Assembly: GCA_964017195.1 (NCBI GenBank)
Contig: OZ024890.1
Span: 16,849,201-16,913,200, forward strand
Source of the DNA: Siderastrea radians
Lineage: Eukaryota; Cnidaria; Anthozoa; Scleractinia; Rhizangiidae
Length of the DNA stretch: 64,000 nucleotides
Reading direction: 5' to 3'
Under the pieces are notes generated by a model. The model saw nothing but the letters and a program-made list of their open reading frames with translations, searched no databases and was not told where the DNA came from. Position 1 is the first letter of the stretch; every line of letters starts with the position of its first letter. Position numbers and translations under genes: made by a program. This document shows, piece after piece, positions 22,340 through 32,820 of the stretch.

Positions 22340-22760
22340 GCGTTGACGTGCCCCATACTCTGACGATCTGCTCGAGATGGTGTTTATCAAGCGTTATATT
22401 CTGATTCTACTGCTATGTTCACTGTTTGTATTTATGGTCTAGGCACAACAGTAAATACTTCGTCGTCCCTGTGTGAGCATTCTCAGTTGTGGACGAATTC
22501 ATATCGACATTCAACGTTTGAGTGAATTTGCGTTTTTCAGCACAAATAAAAGCGATAAGAAAGATAAGCTGAGTCATCAGAGTTTAAACATTACGTCATC
22601 CAGTAACGCTATAGTCAAAATATTGTGTCACACAATCACACTTTTCGTCACGCTGGTTCGTATAAATAGAGGATCACGCTAACATTTGTGAATCCTAGGG
22701 GTGGGGAGGGTCAGAATGGCCGGTTAAAATGCCCAATGGGCTTTCTTGTTTTCATAAGGG
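22340..22760 (+). repeat. Direct repeat copy 1 with TATA box (solo-LTR-like)
   Basis: About 420 bp repeated at 22859-23275 at an offset of about 513-519 bp, with roughly 85% identity by eye. Shared landmarks are TCTGACGATCTG, GTGTTTATCAAGC, CATTACGTCATCCAGTAACG and a TATAAATA box at 22661. A promoter-like box in each copy and GGGGTGGGG just downstream resemble LTR or gene-family promoter copies, but no coding body lies between them. Confidence 0.6.
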
Positions 22761-22858
22761 ACAGGTTTTTTTTGTAGAACCCGGTCTATTACTTAAAAAA
22801 AAAATTGAAGCACGCCGTTTCAGGACCCGACCCGGTCATCCCCACAAATAATAACCGG

Positions 22859-23275
22859 TCCCTAACGTGTCCCAAACTCTGACGATCTGGTCGAGTTCGT
22901 GTTTATCAAGCATCTACTGCTATGCTCGCTGTTTGTATTCACGGTCTAGGAAAACAGTAAATTTTTCGTCGTCTCTGTGTAAGCATTCTCAGTTGTGGGC
23001 GACTGATTTATAGCGACATGCAACGTTTGAGTTGAATTTGCATTTTCAGCAGAATAAATAAAAGCGATAAACAAAGATAAGCTGAGTCTTCACAGTTTAA
23101 ACATTACGTCATCCAGTAACGCTATAGTCAAAACATTGTGTCACACAGTCACACTTTTCGACACGCCGGTTGGTATAAATACGGGATCGCGCTAACATTT
23201 GTTAAACCTGGGGGGTGGGGTGGGTCAGAACGGCCGGTGAAAATGCCCATTGGGCTGTCTTGTTCGTTTCTGAAA
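22859..23275 (+). repeat. Direct repeat copy 2 with TATA box
   Basis: Second copy of the preceding unit, with TATAAAT at 23174. The 100 bp between the copies carry GGACCCGACCCGGTC-type motifs and an A-run. Confidence 0.6.
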
Positions 23276-24414
23276 AACCAAACGCCTTCAATTCTTTCTT
23301 CGATGGAAGCTTCGCGCTAGCGATTTCGCTCCACGTGCAAGTTATTTTAAAGAGCACTTACTGATGCAAACTGAGCACGTTTTTCAAAACTTTTACGAAA
23401 ACTGTAAGGAATACGAAGAATCCCTCAATTAATTAAGCTTAAAAAGCTATTTCGGTGCAAATTTACAATAATACGTGTAATTTACTCCACGTAGACTCGT
23501 AGAAGTGCTAGAACATTTCCCAGAAAGTCCACAGCTCGAACAGTCTTTGGAGATGGAAGATTTTCCTTCGCTGTGACAAAACGGCACTTCGTCCTCGAAA
23601 GATGTTTTCTTCGCTCTAAGAGCTCTAAATTTGATCGCTTAACTTGTCGAGTGTTTCTTAGAGCTTCTTCTTTTGATTTTTAAGTTTTAAAAGGTAATCC
23701 TTTAATTCTGAGAGTGAGCTATTGCCATTTTGAAAATTCTCGCGTAAAGAGCACGGCAGCCATTTTGAATGAATTTGTGATCTTCCCGGAGAGTGACAAG
23801 AAGTCTTTCCTTCTAGCCTTCAAATATATGCGCAGTAGGTGAATTCTGATTGGTTGAACGTTCCCCAAAACAACTAGGACAAAAGGGGACTAAAGAAGCC
23901 TTTCTAGGAGAGGCTTATTAAGGGCCAAAGCTCATTCAAGCGAACAGCCAATAATCCGACGAGATTTGACAAGCCTTGACAGTTAAATGACAGGACATTG
24001 AAACATTGCAAAACCAATATGTTCACAGGTTGAAGCCCGAAAATAAAAAAATAAAAATAAAGCTGTACTCTGGAATGACCTTTCGAGCTCGGATTCACAG
24101 AACAGATCCCCAAATTTAGTTTTAGTGTAAAAATAGTGTAGTATTCAAAAATTTCAGAAGTGGCCTTGTTACTTCAAAGAATGGCTTTTACAAGAAATAA
24201 TATTGTATTTTTAGTTAAATCATATACTCGAGATGAACAGCTGGAAAAAATGAGTTGTGTTCCTTTATTGCCACAAACTCAAATGTGCACTACCCAGTAG
24301 CATACAGCTTTTTCAATTAACGTTGTCGGATAAACGTTTACGCCTACGCGACAATTCCGAAGGGTAATATGGGATCTTTATGCTTAAGTTCACCAAAACC
24401 ATTGTACACACGTT
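23276..24414. other. Intergenic, nothing recognised
   Basis: About 1.1 kb of AT-rich sequence with only short frames and no repeat or motif I can name. Confidence 0.5.
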
Positions 24415-25164
24415 CGTTTGTACAATATTTGTCTTATCTTCTCGACGTTTCTCCCTACGTTAGTTCGTTTGTAGAGTAATTGTCTTATCTTCTCAGCGTT
24501 TCTCCGTATATTAGTTCGTTTGTACAGTATTTGTCTTGTCTCCTCAGCGTTTCTCCGTACGTTAGTTAGTTTGTACAGTATTTGTCTTATATTCTCAACG
24601 TTTCTCTGTACGTTAGTTCGTTTGTACAGTATACGTATTTGTCTTGTCTTCTCAGGTTTTCTCTGTACGCTAGTTCGTTTTTACAGTATTTGTCTTATCT
24701 TCTCAACGTTTCTCCGTACGTTAGTTCGTTTGTACAGTATACGTATTTGTCTTGTCTTCTCAGGTTTTCTCTGTACGCTAGTTCGTTTTTACAGTATTTG
24801 TCTTATCTTCTCAACGTTTCTCCGTACGTTAGTTCGTTTGTACAGTATTTGTCTTGTCTTCTCAGCGTTTCTCCGTACGTTAGTTCGTTTGTACAGTATT
24901 TGTCTTATCTTCTCAGAGTTTCTCCGTTCGTTAGTTCGTTTGTACAGTATTTGTCTTATCTTCTCAACGTTTCTCTGTACGTTAGTTCGTTTGTACAGTA
25001 TTTGTCCTATCTTCTCAACGTTTTTCTGTACGTTAGTTCGTTTGTACAGTATTTGTCTTGTCTCCTCAGCTTTTCTCCGTACATTATTTAGTTTGTACAG
25101 TATTTGTCTTATCTTCTCAACGTTTCTCTATACGTTAGTTCGTTTGTACAGTATTTGTCTTTGT
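24415..25164 (-). repeat. 51-bp minisatellite array 3, inverted orientation
   Basis: Same unit as arrays 1 and 2 on the opposite strand, about 14 copies. Some units carry an inserted TATACGTATTTG block and two adjacent units (24637-24720 and 24738-24820) are duplicated together. Followed at 25165 by unit R in inverted orientation, mirroring the array/unit R order at 17-18.7 kb. Confidence 0.9.
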
Positions 25165-25925
25165 CATCCAGAACATCTCTAAAAACCACTTTAAGAATTT
25201 AAGACAAAGTATTTACAATCAATTAAGTAATGAAGGAACAGCGTACCTTCGTAGCCCCCTACCCCCACAAGGAACGATCGACTTATGCAGTGAAGTAGGA
25301 AATAATAGCAGCTGAGCGTGGCAGCGCCGCATCCCCACACAGTAAGAGCGACAAGTTATAGCAGCGTACCGTGGTAGCCCCGTAGCCCCGCACGGTACAG
25401 AGCGACTACATCGACAAATATTGAACGGCATGTCCTATGATTCTCCATTATAGCAGAGTAGGCGAGCATTACATCCTTCTTTTATCTCATAGTTTTTTCT
25501 AATTAGCATCGTACCGTATCGTGCGAGCAAGAGAGCAGAATCCGGCGATTAATTATACTTGCTTTTATTATTTATTTTCACCTGTTAAAGTTACGAAAGG
25601 CACAAGATTTCACGGCTAGTTAAATTTTTTTTCATTGAGCGTGTTTGTAACGTAATAGTTTTGATTTATACAATGACTAATTTCCTCTTCCATACCTCAG
25701 TACATCTCCGTACACTGATCATGTTTGTAGCCTAATAGTTTCAATGTGCACACGTTATCCAAACGTTAGTATACGTTGGCAAGGTGTTAGTGTTACCTTC
25801 TCCGCGTTTTCTCAGAAGTTTCATTCAATTTATAGCGAACGCTTTTATTATAAGTTATGTTACCACGGTAACTGAGTGACGAAAAGTTATAGAAATCACT
25901 GCATGCTTGGGTGATAAGTATGTAT
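25165..25925 (-). repeat. Unit R, long form, inverted
   Basis: Parallel to 3790-4550 with only scattered differences. Contains the internal GTAGCCCCG-rich block absent from the short form. It runs from CATCCAGAACATCTCTAAAA to ATGCTTGGGTGATAAGTATG. Confidence 0.8.
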
Positions 25926-26343
25926 AAGGCAAGAGTAGCAGCGTACCGCGGTACGTTCAATGCTACGGTTTGAAGTGCATGAAAATCCCATCATAGGGAA
26001 AATATTGGGACAAAAAAATCTCATTAAGGGGAAATATTGGGAAATTCCTGTCCCATTAGTGGGTTTGGTAGCATTTTCCCACATTGGGAAATTCCCAAGT
26101 GAAACCCACTGAGAACCCAGAAATAACCCTTTTTATTCACAGATTGGGAACCTTAAAAAGTTTCCTGTGAGTGCAGGTTGTGCAATTCAGTTGTAACTTG
26201 AGATAAGAGTTGTGACGTCACAATTTCAAAATTGCAAAAACATTTTCACCCCCTCCCCCAGACCCGGGATTAAATAGTTAGGGTTTGCGCAGCCTCGTTG
26301 CCAAAGTCTCACTCTGGTTAAAGGACAAGAGGATGACGTTTAC
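25926..26343. other. Intergenic with ATTGGGAAA motif repeats
   Basis: Between about 25985 and 26165 the words ATTGGGA and TTCCCA recur on both strands (for example AAATATTGGGAAATTCC, CACATTGGGAAATTCCC). No gene. Confidence 0.45.
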
Positions 26344-26968
26344 GCTGTTCCAAAGCACTTCAATTTTCCCAGTGTGTGGTAACCTTGCTCGCTGCTATCG
26401 CCAGTATCCCCAAACCTGAGCTGTTTGACTGGAAGATGTGATTTGTCAGTGAGAAGACCGCTGTCTTCACGCCATACATTGTCATTCGCAACACAGTTAC
26501 AAGCATCAGCGGGGTTTGCACATGAGTTGGTCATCCCGCATGCGCACATACTACTGCCAGGGGATGCTCCACCCCAGTACATCATCTTAGTTGAATCACG
26601 TGACACCCACCACCCGTATGGATTACATGAGAGAAACAAAACCGAATCATAACACTCATATTTGATAAACTGCTCGCAGTGTGAGGAGACTGTGGTGAGA
26701 CTCGCCAGCTGAGACAGACTCGCTCCCGTGTAGTTAATGTCACGTTTGTAGCTACCTGGCTCTTCGTACCCATCCACCAATGTTCTGTTTTCACTGTCGT
26801 GGTTAATAACTGTCACGCCAACTCCATTCTTGTCATTCATGTCACAAGTGACGTCAAACGGTAGCAGGCCTCCTTCACCATCTGGATCAATGACGTAATT
26901 CCCACTCTCCGCTGTAAAGTTCTGCTTCTTCAAATCACTACAAGACTTTGGCACTATGGACCGTTTTC
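26344..26968 (-). CDS. Fibrinogen-like (CNTNAP-type) domain exon, module 1
   Basis: After an acceptor (pyrimidine tract, AAACAG) at 26969-26971 the exon encodes about 205 residues: SCSDLKKQNFTAESGNYVID, a CDM turn, WWVSRDSTKMMYWGGASPG, CACG, CNC, VWREDSGLL, HLPVKQL, DTG and LGKLKC. These match the fibrinogen-like domain of contactin-associated proteins (neurexin IV family), extracellular adhesion proteins. Where the sister exons have a clean GTGAGT donor in phase 1, this copy reads GCGTAAAC. The nearest usable donor lies one base later and would change phase, so it may be a terminal or failing exon. A secretory first exon candidate lies upstream at 30041. Confidence 0.75.
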
Positions 26969-27129
26969 CTGTTTAAAAGGACACGAAAACAAGACTTGAC
27001 ATGTTGACTTGTTATACTTTACCATCTTTATTTGCATTGCATTACATCTGCAATAAGAATCAAAGCGCCCTTTGGGCGACGTTCGCGTCTAATGGATGTC
27101 TAGACGTGTCTGGACGTCGTGTGTGTAGA

Positions 27130-27440
27130 CGTGTCTGGACGTCGTGTCTGGGGGTGTCTGTAAAACCCGGAACAGCCCGGAACACCCCGGAACATCCCCG
27201 GAACACCCCCGGAACAGCCCGGAACAGCCCGGAACAACCCCGGAAGACCCCTGGAACATCCCATGATACCCCGGAACATCCCATAATGCCCCAGAATACC
27301 CTCAATACGGCCAGGAACACTCTCGAACACCAAAAATAGTGGTCAGCGGTAAGACCACGCATAGACTGACCCGAGGACCTCCGAAGATTAACGAAGATTT
27401 CCGAGTTTTTCTGAAGACCTTTGCGGATCACCCGAAGTCA
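27130..27440 (-). repeat. GGAACACCCC minisatellite, left inverted arm
   Basis: Ten- to eleven-bp units such as CCCGGAACACC, CCGGAACAGCC and CCCGGAACATC, followed by unique flanking sequence (CACCAAAAATAGTGGTCAGC ... GTGATCCGC on the reverse). The whole block is the inverted counterpart of 28740-28975. Confidence 0.8.
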
Positions 27441-28739
27441 AAATGACACAAAAATAATAATAATAACATTGGTGTCCTTTAGATCGACAAAGATTTGATT
27501 TTGAATATTTCAATTCAATTATTGAAGTTGTTGTAACTCATGCGAGATTTGCATTATAACTCTCGACAAACCGATGTGACGTCTATAAGTGAAATTCTGG
27601 GGGTGGGCATCCCCAATAATGATTCAATTCACCATATAACACGTCACGGTCGCGATAACTTACTCTTGGGCATTGCGTGACAGATTTTGCACGCAAAACA
27701 AAACAGATTTTGCAGGCTGCTAAACGTCTATAGGATTTATTTTGTTTCCGTAAAGGCTGTTCCTTTTCAATTTGTGTAGCTAGTACTACCGCATTTTCTC
27801 GACAAGTGCCCCACTTGCTGTTACTGTACGACCTGGGCAAAGAAACACCACCGCTCCTTCCAAAGACCAATTAGAAAAATGTTTGAATAGTTTAAGTTGT
27901 AACTCAAGGTTTATCGCAACGTATAAAGTTGGTTTATTGAGGGAGCACACGAACTTTGCAAAGTTCAAGGAAATGTGATATGTACTCTCATCGTTGATGT
28001 TTTCCTTTTTTCTTTTACTGAATTTTTTCTCTTAAAGTCTAACTAGATCTCGTGAAAGTAAATAAAATACTTGTTCCTTTTCTCGCTATAAGAGTGTAAA
28101 CTCGTTCGATCCTTTTGCTCCCGGGTTACGTTGTGACATCCCACATTATAAGCCCTCGGATACCTCTACAAAATTATAGTGAGTACTTTTTTGCAGGCCC
28201 ACATTTCTCAGGCCTAACTGCAAAAAACGTTGTCATTCAAATATGACAAGAGAAAGCTGCAAGATGGGAATTTATTAGACATGGAAAAACGTTCTCGGAT
28301 TTTAACATTCCTGAAGCAACTCATGCACTACGGTATGATACTTCAAATTAATATGAACTGAGGTTTTTTTAAATGAGGTGTATATATTAGCGTAACAAAC
28401 CAGCGGCCAAACATTTTCCATGCGCCTGTGGAAATAAAACGATGACGATCGTGTGACCTCGGAATAATAACCTTATAGCATTGCGTGACATTGTATCATT
28501 TGGCTTTGTTATGTCCTTGAGGTCACACCTGTTTTTTGAACGTGAAAATGCAAACCTCGCACGAGAAAAATCAATGCAGAATTAACAGTTCAACTGTCAC
28601 ATTTTCATATGACTGAAAATCGTAAGTTATTGATATGAAGGTCACGTGCATGATATATTTTTTCCCATTAATTAATAGTTTTTTCGCTGTTCTTAAAAGC
28701 TTCGAAAATATTCCAAGTATTCTTGAAATTCTCGGAAAT
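27441..28739. other. Intergenic between inverted arms
   Basis: AT-rich sequence with no supported gene. A minus-strand frame around 27583-27870 has no recognisable domain. Confidence 0.4.
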
Positions 28740-28975
28740 CTCAGGGTGATCCGCAAAAGTCTTACGAAGAATTGGGAATCTTCGGAGGTCTTGGGCTTAG
28801 TCAATTCGTGAGCAGTCTGACCGCTGACCACTATTTTTGGTGTTCCGGGGGTGTTCCTTGCTGTTTCGAGGGTGTCCGGGGTATTATGGGATGTTCCAGG
28901 GGTGTTCCAGGGTTGTTCCAGGCTGTTCTGGGCTGTTCCGGGGGTGTTCCGGGGATGTTCTGGTGTTCCGTGGCC
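28740..28975 (+). repeat. GGAACACCCC minisatellite, right inverted arm
   Basis: GGTGATCCGCAAAAGTCTTA then GACCGCTGACCACTATTTTTGG and a run of GGGGTGTTCC-type units, the reverse complement of 27130-27440. Confidence 0.8.
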
Positions 28976-28992
28976 GAAACACTAGATATTTA

Positions 28993-29147
28993 TCAATTAT
29001 TCTACGAGGGCGCGCTGGATATCGGATATATCCAGCGCGGAGTTGGTTATATTTTTCATTGTAATTAGTATTAGCATTAGTTAGATTCTTTTATCTGCAT
29101 AATTGTAAGAGCACTGAGACTCTGCTTAAGTTCTCCTAAAGCCGAAA

Positions 29148-29197
<50 letters not shown>

Positions 29198-29280
29198 CGA
29201 ATAATAGATGACCAACGAGAAGCGTAGCGCGGAGGTGGTTATAATCATTCGATATCCAGTAAGTCCGAGTAGAATAATAT
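28993..29280. mobile_element. Foldback MITE A (ATTATTCTACG family) with ATT expansion
   Basis: Starts AATTATTCTACGAGGGCGCG and ends GATATCC...GAGTAGAATAAT, so the ends are inverted copies of each other. CGCGCTGGATATC and its complement pair inside. An (ATT)n microsatellite at 29149-29195 has grown in the middle. A sister copy lies inverted at 31263-31368. Confidence 0.6.
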
Positions 29281-29876
29281 TGTTTTATTAAAAACTCAAC
29301 TATGATTGTTATAAAATCAAGAAAAAAGGGAAAATGTGCGAAAAGAAATAAAAAGAGATCAAGAATCGATCACAAGACTGAACTGAAAAACCTTGTTTGG
29401 TGCTGCAGCGTTTACTTGCAAAGCTTGAATCAATAAAACTACTCGGCAGAAGTTTTGCGGGAAAAAATCTTCTAATTATTTGAAAATCTGTCCAAATTAC
29501 CAAGCGCTAGCCGCCGAATAAAACACATATGGTCTGTGGCAAATTTTCGTGTGCTGTCCTCAAACGACCGTTAGCGGATAGCGCTTGGTAATTTGGACGG
29601 ATTTTCAAATGAATGGTAGGAGAAGAATCCTAAACATCTCAGCTTTGCTTGGTGCTTGCTTTGGAAGCGGGGCGATGCGAATTTCGGGGTGAAAATCGGC
29701 TTGGCGCTGGAGCGGTTCTGAGAAGCTTTCCTCCCTTGTCTTTCTCTTATTACCCTCAGGTAAACGCCCAAGGCAAAACATTCAAAATTGCCAATATTCG
29801 CCATTTACAGCTGCAAGGACGACAAAATACAACAATTGAGGTAAGTTTACGTTTACTTTGAAGAAAAATATCAACA
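29281..29876. other. Intergenic, nothing recognised
   Basis: Contains two inverted copies of a short segment around CTAATTATTTGAAAATC / GGATTTTCAAATGAATGG with GCGCTAGC/AGCGCTTGG at 29460-29610. No gene. Confidence 0.35.
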
Positions 29877-30041
29877 TTATCCCCAATAATTTGCTTTAAA
29901 TGCGAACCTCGTAATATTCCCATACAAATCCTTCAAATTTCGAACAGATTGTCTGGCCGCCCTATGCAATAGCGGTGGGATGCACTCTATTCCAAAGGCA
30001 ACATGTGCTAAAATGTTGAAGATTATAAAAAACTGGATCAT
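29877..30041 (-). CDS. Candidate signal-peptide first exon for the fibrinogen-like family
   Basis: An ATG at 30041 opens a hydrophobic leader (MIQFFIIFNILAHVAFGIEC) followed by IPPL. Two other places in the cluster (34209-34400, 40223-40414) encode the closely related HVAYGIECIPPL, each just upstream of a fibrinogen-like exon, which is why I link it to module 1 downstream at 26968. The likely cleavage lies after AFG. I cannot fix the donor: GTATGG and GTTCGC options near 29915-29935 are in phase 2 whereas the modules begin in phase 1. Secretion is inferred. Confidence 0.4.
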   Translation of the reverse strand: MIQFFIIFNILAHVAFGIECIPPLLHRAARQSVRNLKDLYGNITRFAFKANYWG

Positions 30042-30134
30042 GATGGTAAAATGCAATTCTAGAGTTTTGATTGGCTCAGCAGCTATGGTATCTGGAGCAT
30101 TATACCATGCTTTCCAAATATGGTCAATGAACAC

Positions 30135-31262
30135 TCAACAACAAAGTTAGCTGAAAGAATTTTTCCCACGAGCAACCTGGCGGGAAAAAATGACGACAAA
30201 AATCACTTTGCAGCCAAGTGAAATTGAACAGAAATTACAACTGGACGTCACTGAGACACCAATCAATATTGCTCGGGAGTGCTTGATTTCTTAGGACGAC
30301 AGAAACTGTAGAAATACAACTTTAAGCACTTAGCGCTGTGTTTACAATTTCTTTGGTCGTCAAGTCGATCATTAAATTTTGCAAACAGTAGGTTTTATAC
30401 GAAAGGCTTTCGACGAAATGTCAAGGCAAGACGTAAAATTAAAACACAGCAAAATGCAAGAGAAGCATCTAATAAAAAAAATGTCACACTTTTACGGCGA
30501 GTCAGTACAAAAATCACAAAGCAATCTACAAGCTTGTAATAAAACAAGCACTGAACAAGCTAGCTACCAGAAAGGGCGACATTTTTTGGTTATATCACGC
30601 AAAATTGACAGTGGTTTACCCGCATTCGTTGTAGCTCTGTTTTGCAACGACTCCAAATGTTCAGATACAAATCGGATGCCGTGTAAAATAAGTGGAATCG
30701 TTTTTCGGGTGTTGGAGTGTTGTTTTTACCATAAGATTCCGTCCGCGGCCTTTAAACTGAGAACAACTGCGTTTTGTGGTTTGCGTTAAAAAAGTAAGCT
30801 GGTAAGCTGTAAGCTTAATGTTTCTCACTTCCGTAGCCTTGCTTCAGTGAGCTGCACAGTGATTATCGGGTTAAGTTTAAATGTTAATTCTGTCTTTAAT
30901 TCGATCAAATAAGCACATGATAGCTCGTGCAGACGGATTACAAACTTGTTCATCAGCTTCATTTCAACTTCAGCATCTACAACGATGAGATCGTTACTGC
31001 TTCAATTCGCTTCGAACGATGGTTACCACATTTCAAAGCCAATAATTGGAAGATTTTTTCCCAAAATTTGTGCTCGTGCGTTCACTTCAGAGCACTTTCA
31101 TTGATTCATTCAGCTTGGCAAAGAAACGCTGCAACACTTCGCCTTTTTCATTCAGTCAATCCCCATGTGATCGATGCTTGTTCCCTCTTATCTCTTTCTC
31201 TCTCTCTCTTTTTTTTTTCTCTTTCTTGATTTCATAATAATAATTAGTGAATTCGTATTTAA
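30135..31262. other. Intergenic, no supported gene
   Basis: A plus-strand frame at 30379-30789 (136 codons) lacks any domain, has no plausible start context and is not flanked by splice signals I trust. Pyrimidine microsatellite (CT)n at 31190-31215. Confidence 0.4.
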
Positions 31263-31368
31263 TAAAATGATTATTCTACTCGGGCTCGAGATCAAATGAT
31301 TATAACCAACTCGGCGGTACGCACCTCGTTGGCTATCATTTGATATCCAGCGCACCCTCGTAGAATAA
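31263..31368. mobile_element. Foldback MITE B (ATTATTCTACG family)
   Basis: Begins GATTATTCTACTCGGGCTCG and ends ATATCCAGCGCACCCTCGTAGAATAATT; its right end is the reverse complement of the left end of MITE A. Centre: AACTCGGCGGTACGCACCTCGTT. Confidence 0.6.
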
Positions 31369-31379
31369 TTGTTAAATGG

Positions 31380-31700
31380 TCCAGAACATCTGTGTGTGTA
31401 CGTGAGTATGTAAGTATTATGTTAGGATTATGTAAGTTAGTATGGAAATAGTAGTTAATTGAAAGCTAAGTTTATGTATTTTTGTCCTTTCATGTAAGTA
31501 GGCATTTTAAAAAAGTAATGTAAGTAAGTAAAATGTAGTATGTAGGTATGGTATGTCAGTATTATGCAAGTGTTATGTCATGTAAATTAGTATGTAAATA
31601 AGCAAGGTATGTAAGTGTAGTATGTAAGTATGGTATGTAAGTACTATGTAAATATTATATCATTTACGTTAGTAAGTGAATATTATGTAAGTTATGTTAT
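31380..31700 (+). repeat. Degenerate TATGTAAGTA tandem repeat
   Basis: Irregular units ATGTAAGTA(G/T)TATGTAAGT over about 300 bp. Each contains a GTAAGT word identical to a splice-donor consensus, so gene predictors may place false exon ends here. Confidence 0.75.
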
Positions 31701-31895
31701 GTAGCCTGCGGTGCAGCCGGACGTGTCACTCAAACGCTGGGTATAGCCTATACCGGTACGTAATTAATAAAAGTGGAAATTAAAAAAGTTCCAAAAAGTG
31801 AGGTCAATAAAAGAAAACAATCAAAAACCAACAAACATCACGACTCCAATCGACTCGCAACACGCCAATGCAAAATTGCTTTACTCACAACTCAC

Positions 31896-32507
31896 CCAGT
31901 CCATAGCATTTCATTTTTCCCAGTGTATGGTAACCTTTCTCGCTGCTACCGCCAGTATCTCCAAACCTGAGCTGTTTCACTGGAAGATGTGATTTGTCAG
32001 TGAGGAGACCGCTGTCCTCACGCCATAAATTGTCATTTGCATCACAGTTACAACCATCAGCGGGGTTTACACATGAGTTGGTCATTCCGCATGCGCACAT
32101 ACTACTGGCAGGTGATGCTCCACCCCAGTACATCATCTTAGTTGAATCACGTGACACCCACCATCCCTTTGGACTTGAATCAGAAAACCAAAAACCTGAT
32201 GAATAACACTCATATTTGATAAACTGCTCGCAGTATGAGGAGACTGTGGTGAGACTCGCCAGCTGAGACAGACTCGCTCCTGTGTAGATAATGCCACGTC
32301 TGTAACTCCCTGCCTCTTCGTACCCATCCACCAATCTTCTGTTTTCACTGTCGTGGCTTATGACTGTGACGCCAACTCCGTTCTTGTCATTCATGTCACA
32401 AGTGACGTCAAACGGTAGCAGGCCTCCTTCACCATCTGGATCAATGACGTAATTCCCACTCTCCGCTGTAAAGTTCTGCCTCTTTAAATCGCTGCAAGAC
32501 TTTGGTG
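31896..32507 (-). CDS. Fibrinogen-like (CNTNAP-type) domain exon, module 2
   Basis: Exon of 612 bp (204 codons), bounded by an acceptor (TTTTTTACAG) at 32508-32510 and the donor GTGAGT at 31890-31895, both in phase 1. Residues include SCSDLKRQNFTAESGNYVID, GWWVSRDSTKMMYWGGASP, CACGMTNSC, CNCDANDNLWREDSGLL, HLPV, DTG and LGKMKC. The conserved Cys and Trp positions of the fibrinogen-like domain are kept, with no internal stop. No first exon was found directly upstream, so it may be spliced to module 3 (33514-34137). The phases allow a protein with repeated modules. Confidence 0.75.
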
Positions 32508-32820
32508 CTGTAAAAAATTATAAAGGAATCATTTTACAGTCCCGGATTCCCATATCGTGAACGTAGAAGGGGCTTGGTTTCTAAAGAATCTGTGGAGCTG
32601 TGTCATTACTAGATAGATGGATGCTTTATTCACTTAAAACTTGCAACCAAAGGCTGAATTTGTGTTAAGATGTACAATAGCTGAAAAAGGGACAATGAAA
32701 CATTAAGTCTAAACTTACAAAACTATGCATTGTCACTGTGTTGGGGAAGTGAAATACAAACCTTTGGATTTATCAACCCAGTTTATAAGGTAAATTGGCC
32801 ACCGTAGACAAATTGAAAGC
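32508..32820. other. Intron or intergenic between module 2 and a Penelope-like remnant
   Basis: AT-rich. 32740-32820 read on the minus strand continues the 3' end of the Penelope-like sequence. Confidence 0.4.

Noticed and set aside
22340..23275. CRISPR-like or LTR-pair reading of the tandem repeats
   Set aside because: Two long repeats with a 100-bp spacer and no coding body between; no short regular repeat-spacer pattern. Kept only as a direct repeat.
26425..26652. Plus-strand frames antisense to fibrinogen exons (also near 31994, 33612, 39626, 40716)
   Set aside because: Similar shadow frames recur opposite every module because the modules are homologous; the minus-strand domain explains the conservation.
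29150..29195. ATT run as a functional site
   Set aside because: Simple trinucleotide microsatellite inside a MITE.
30379..30789. 136-codon plus-strand frame as a gene
   Set aside because: No domain, leader, splice signals or homologous copy; length is within chance in this composition.
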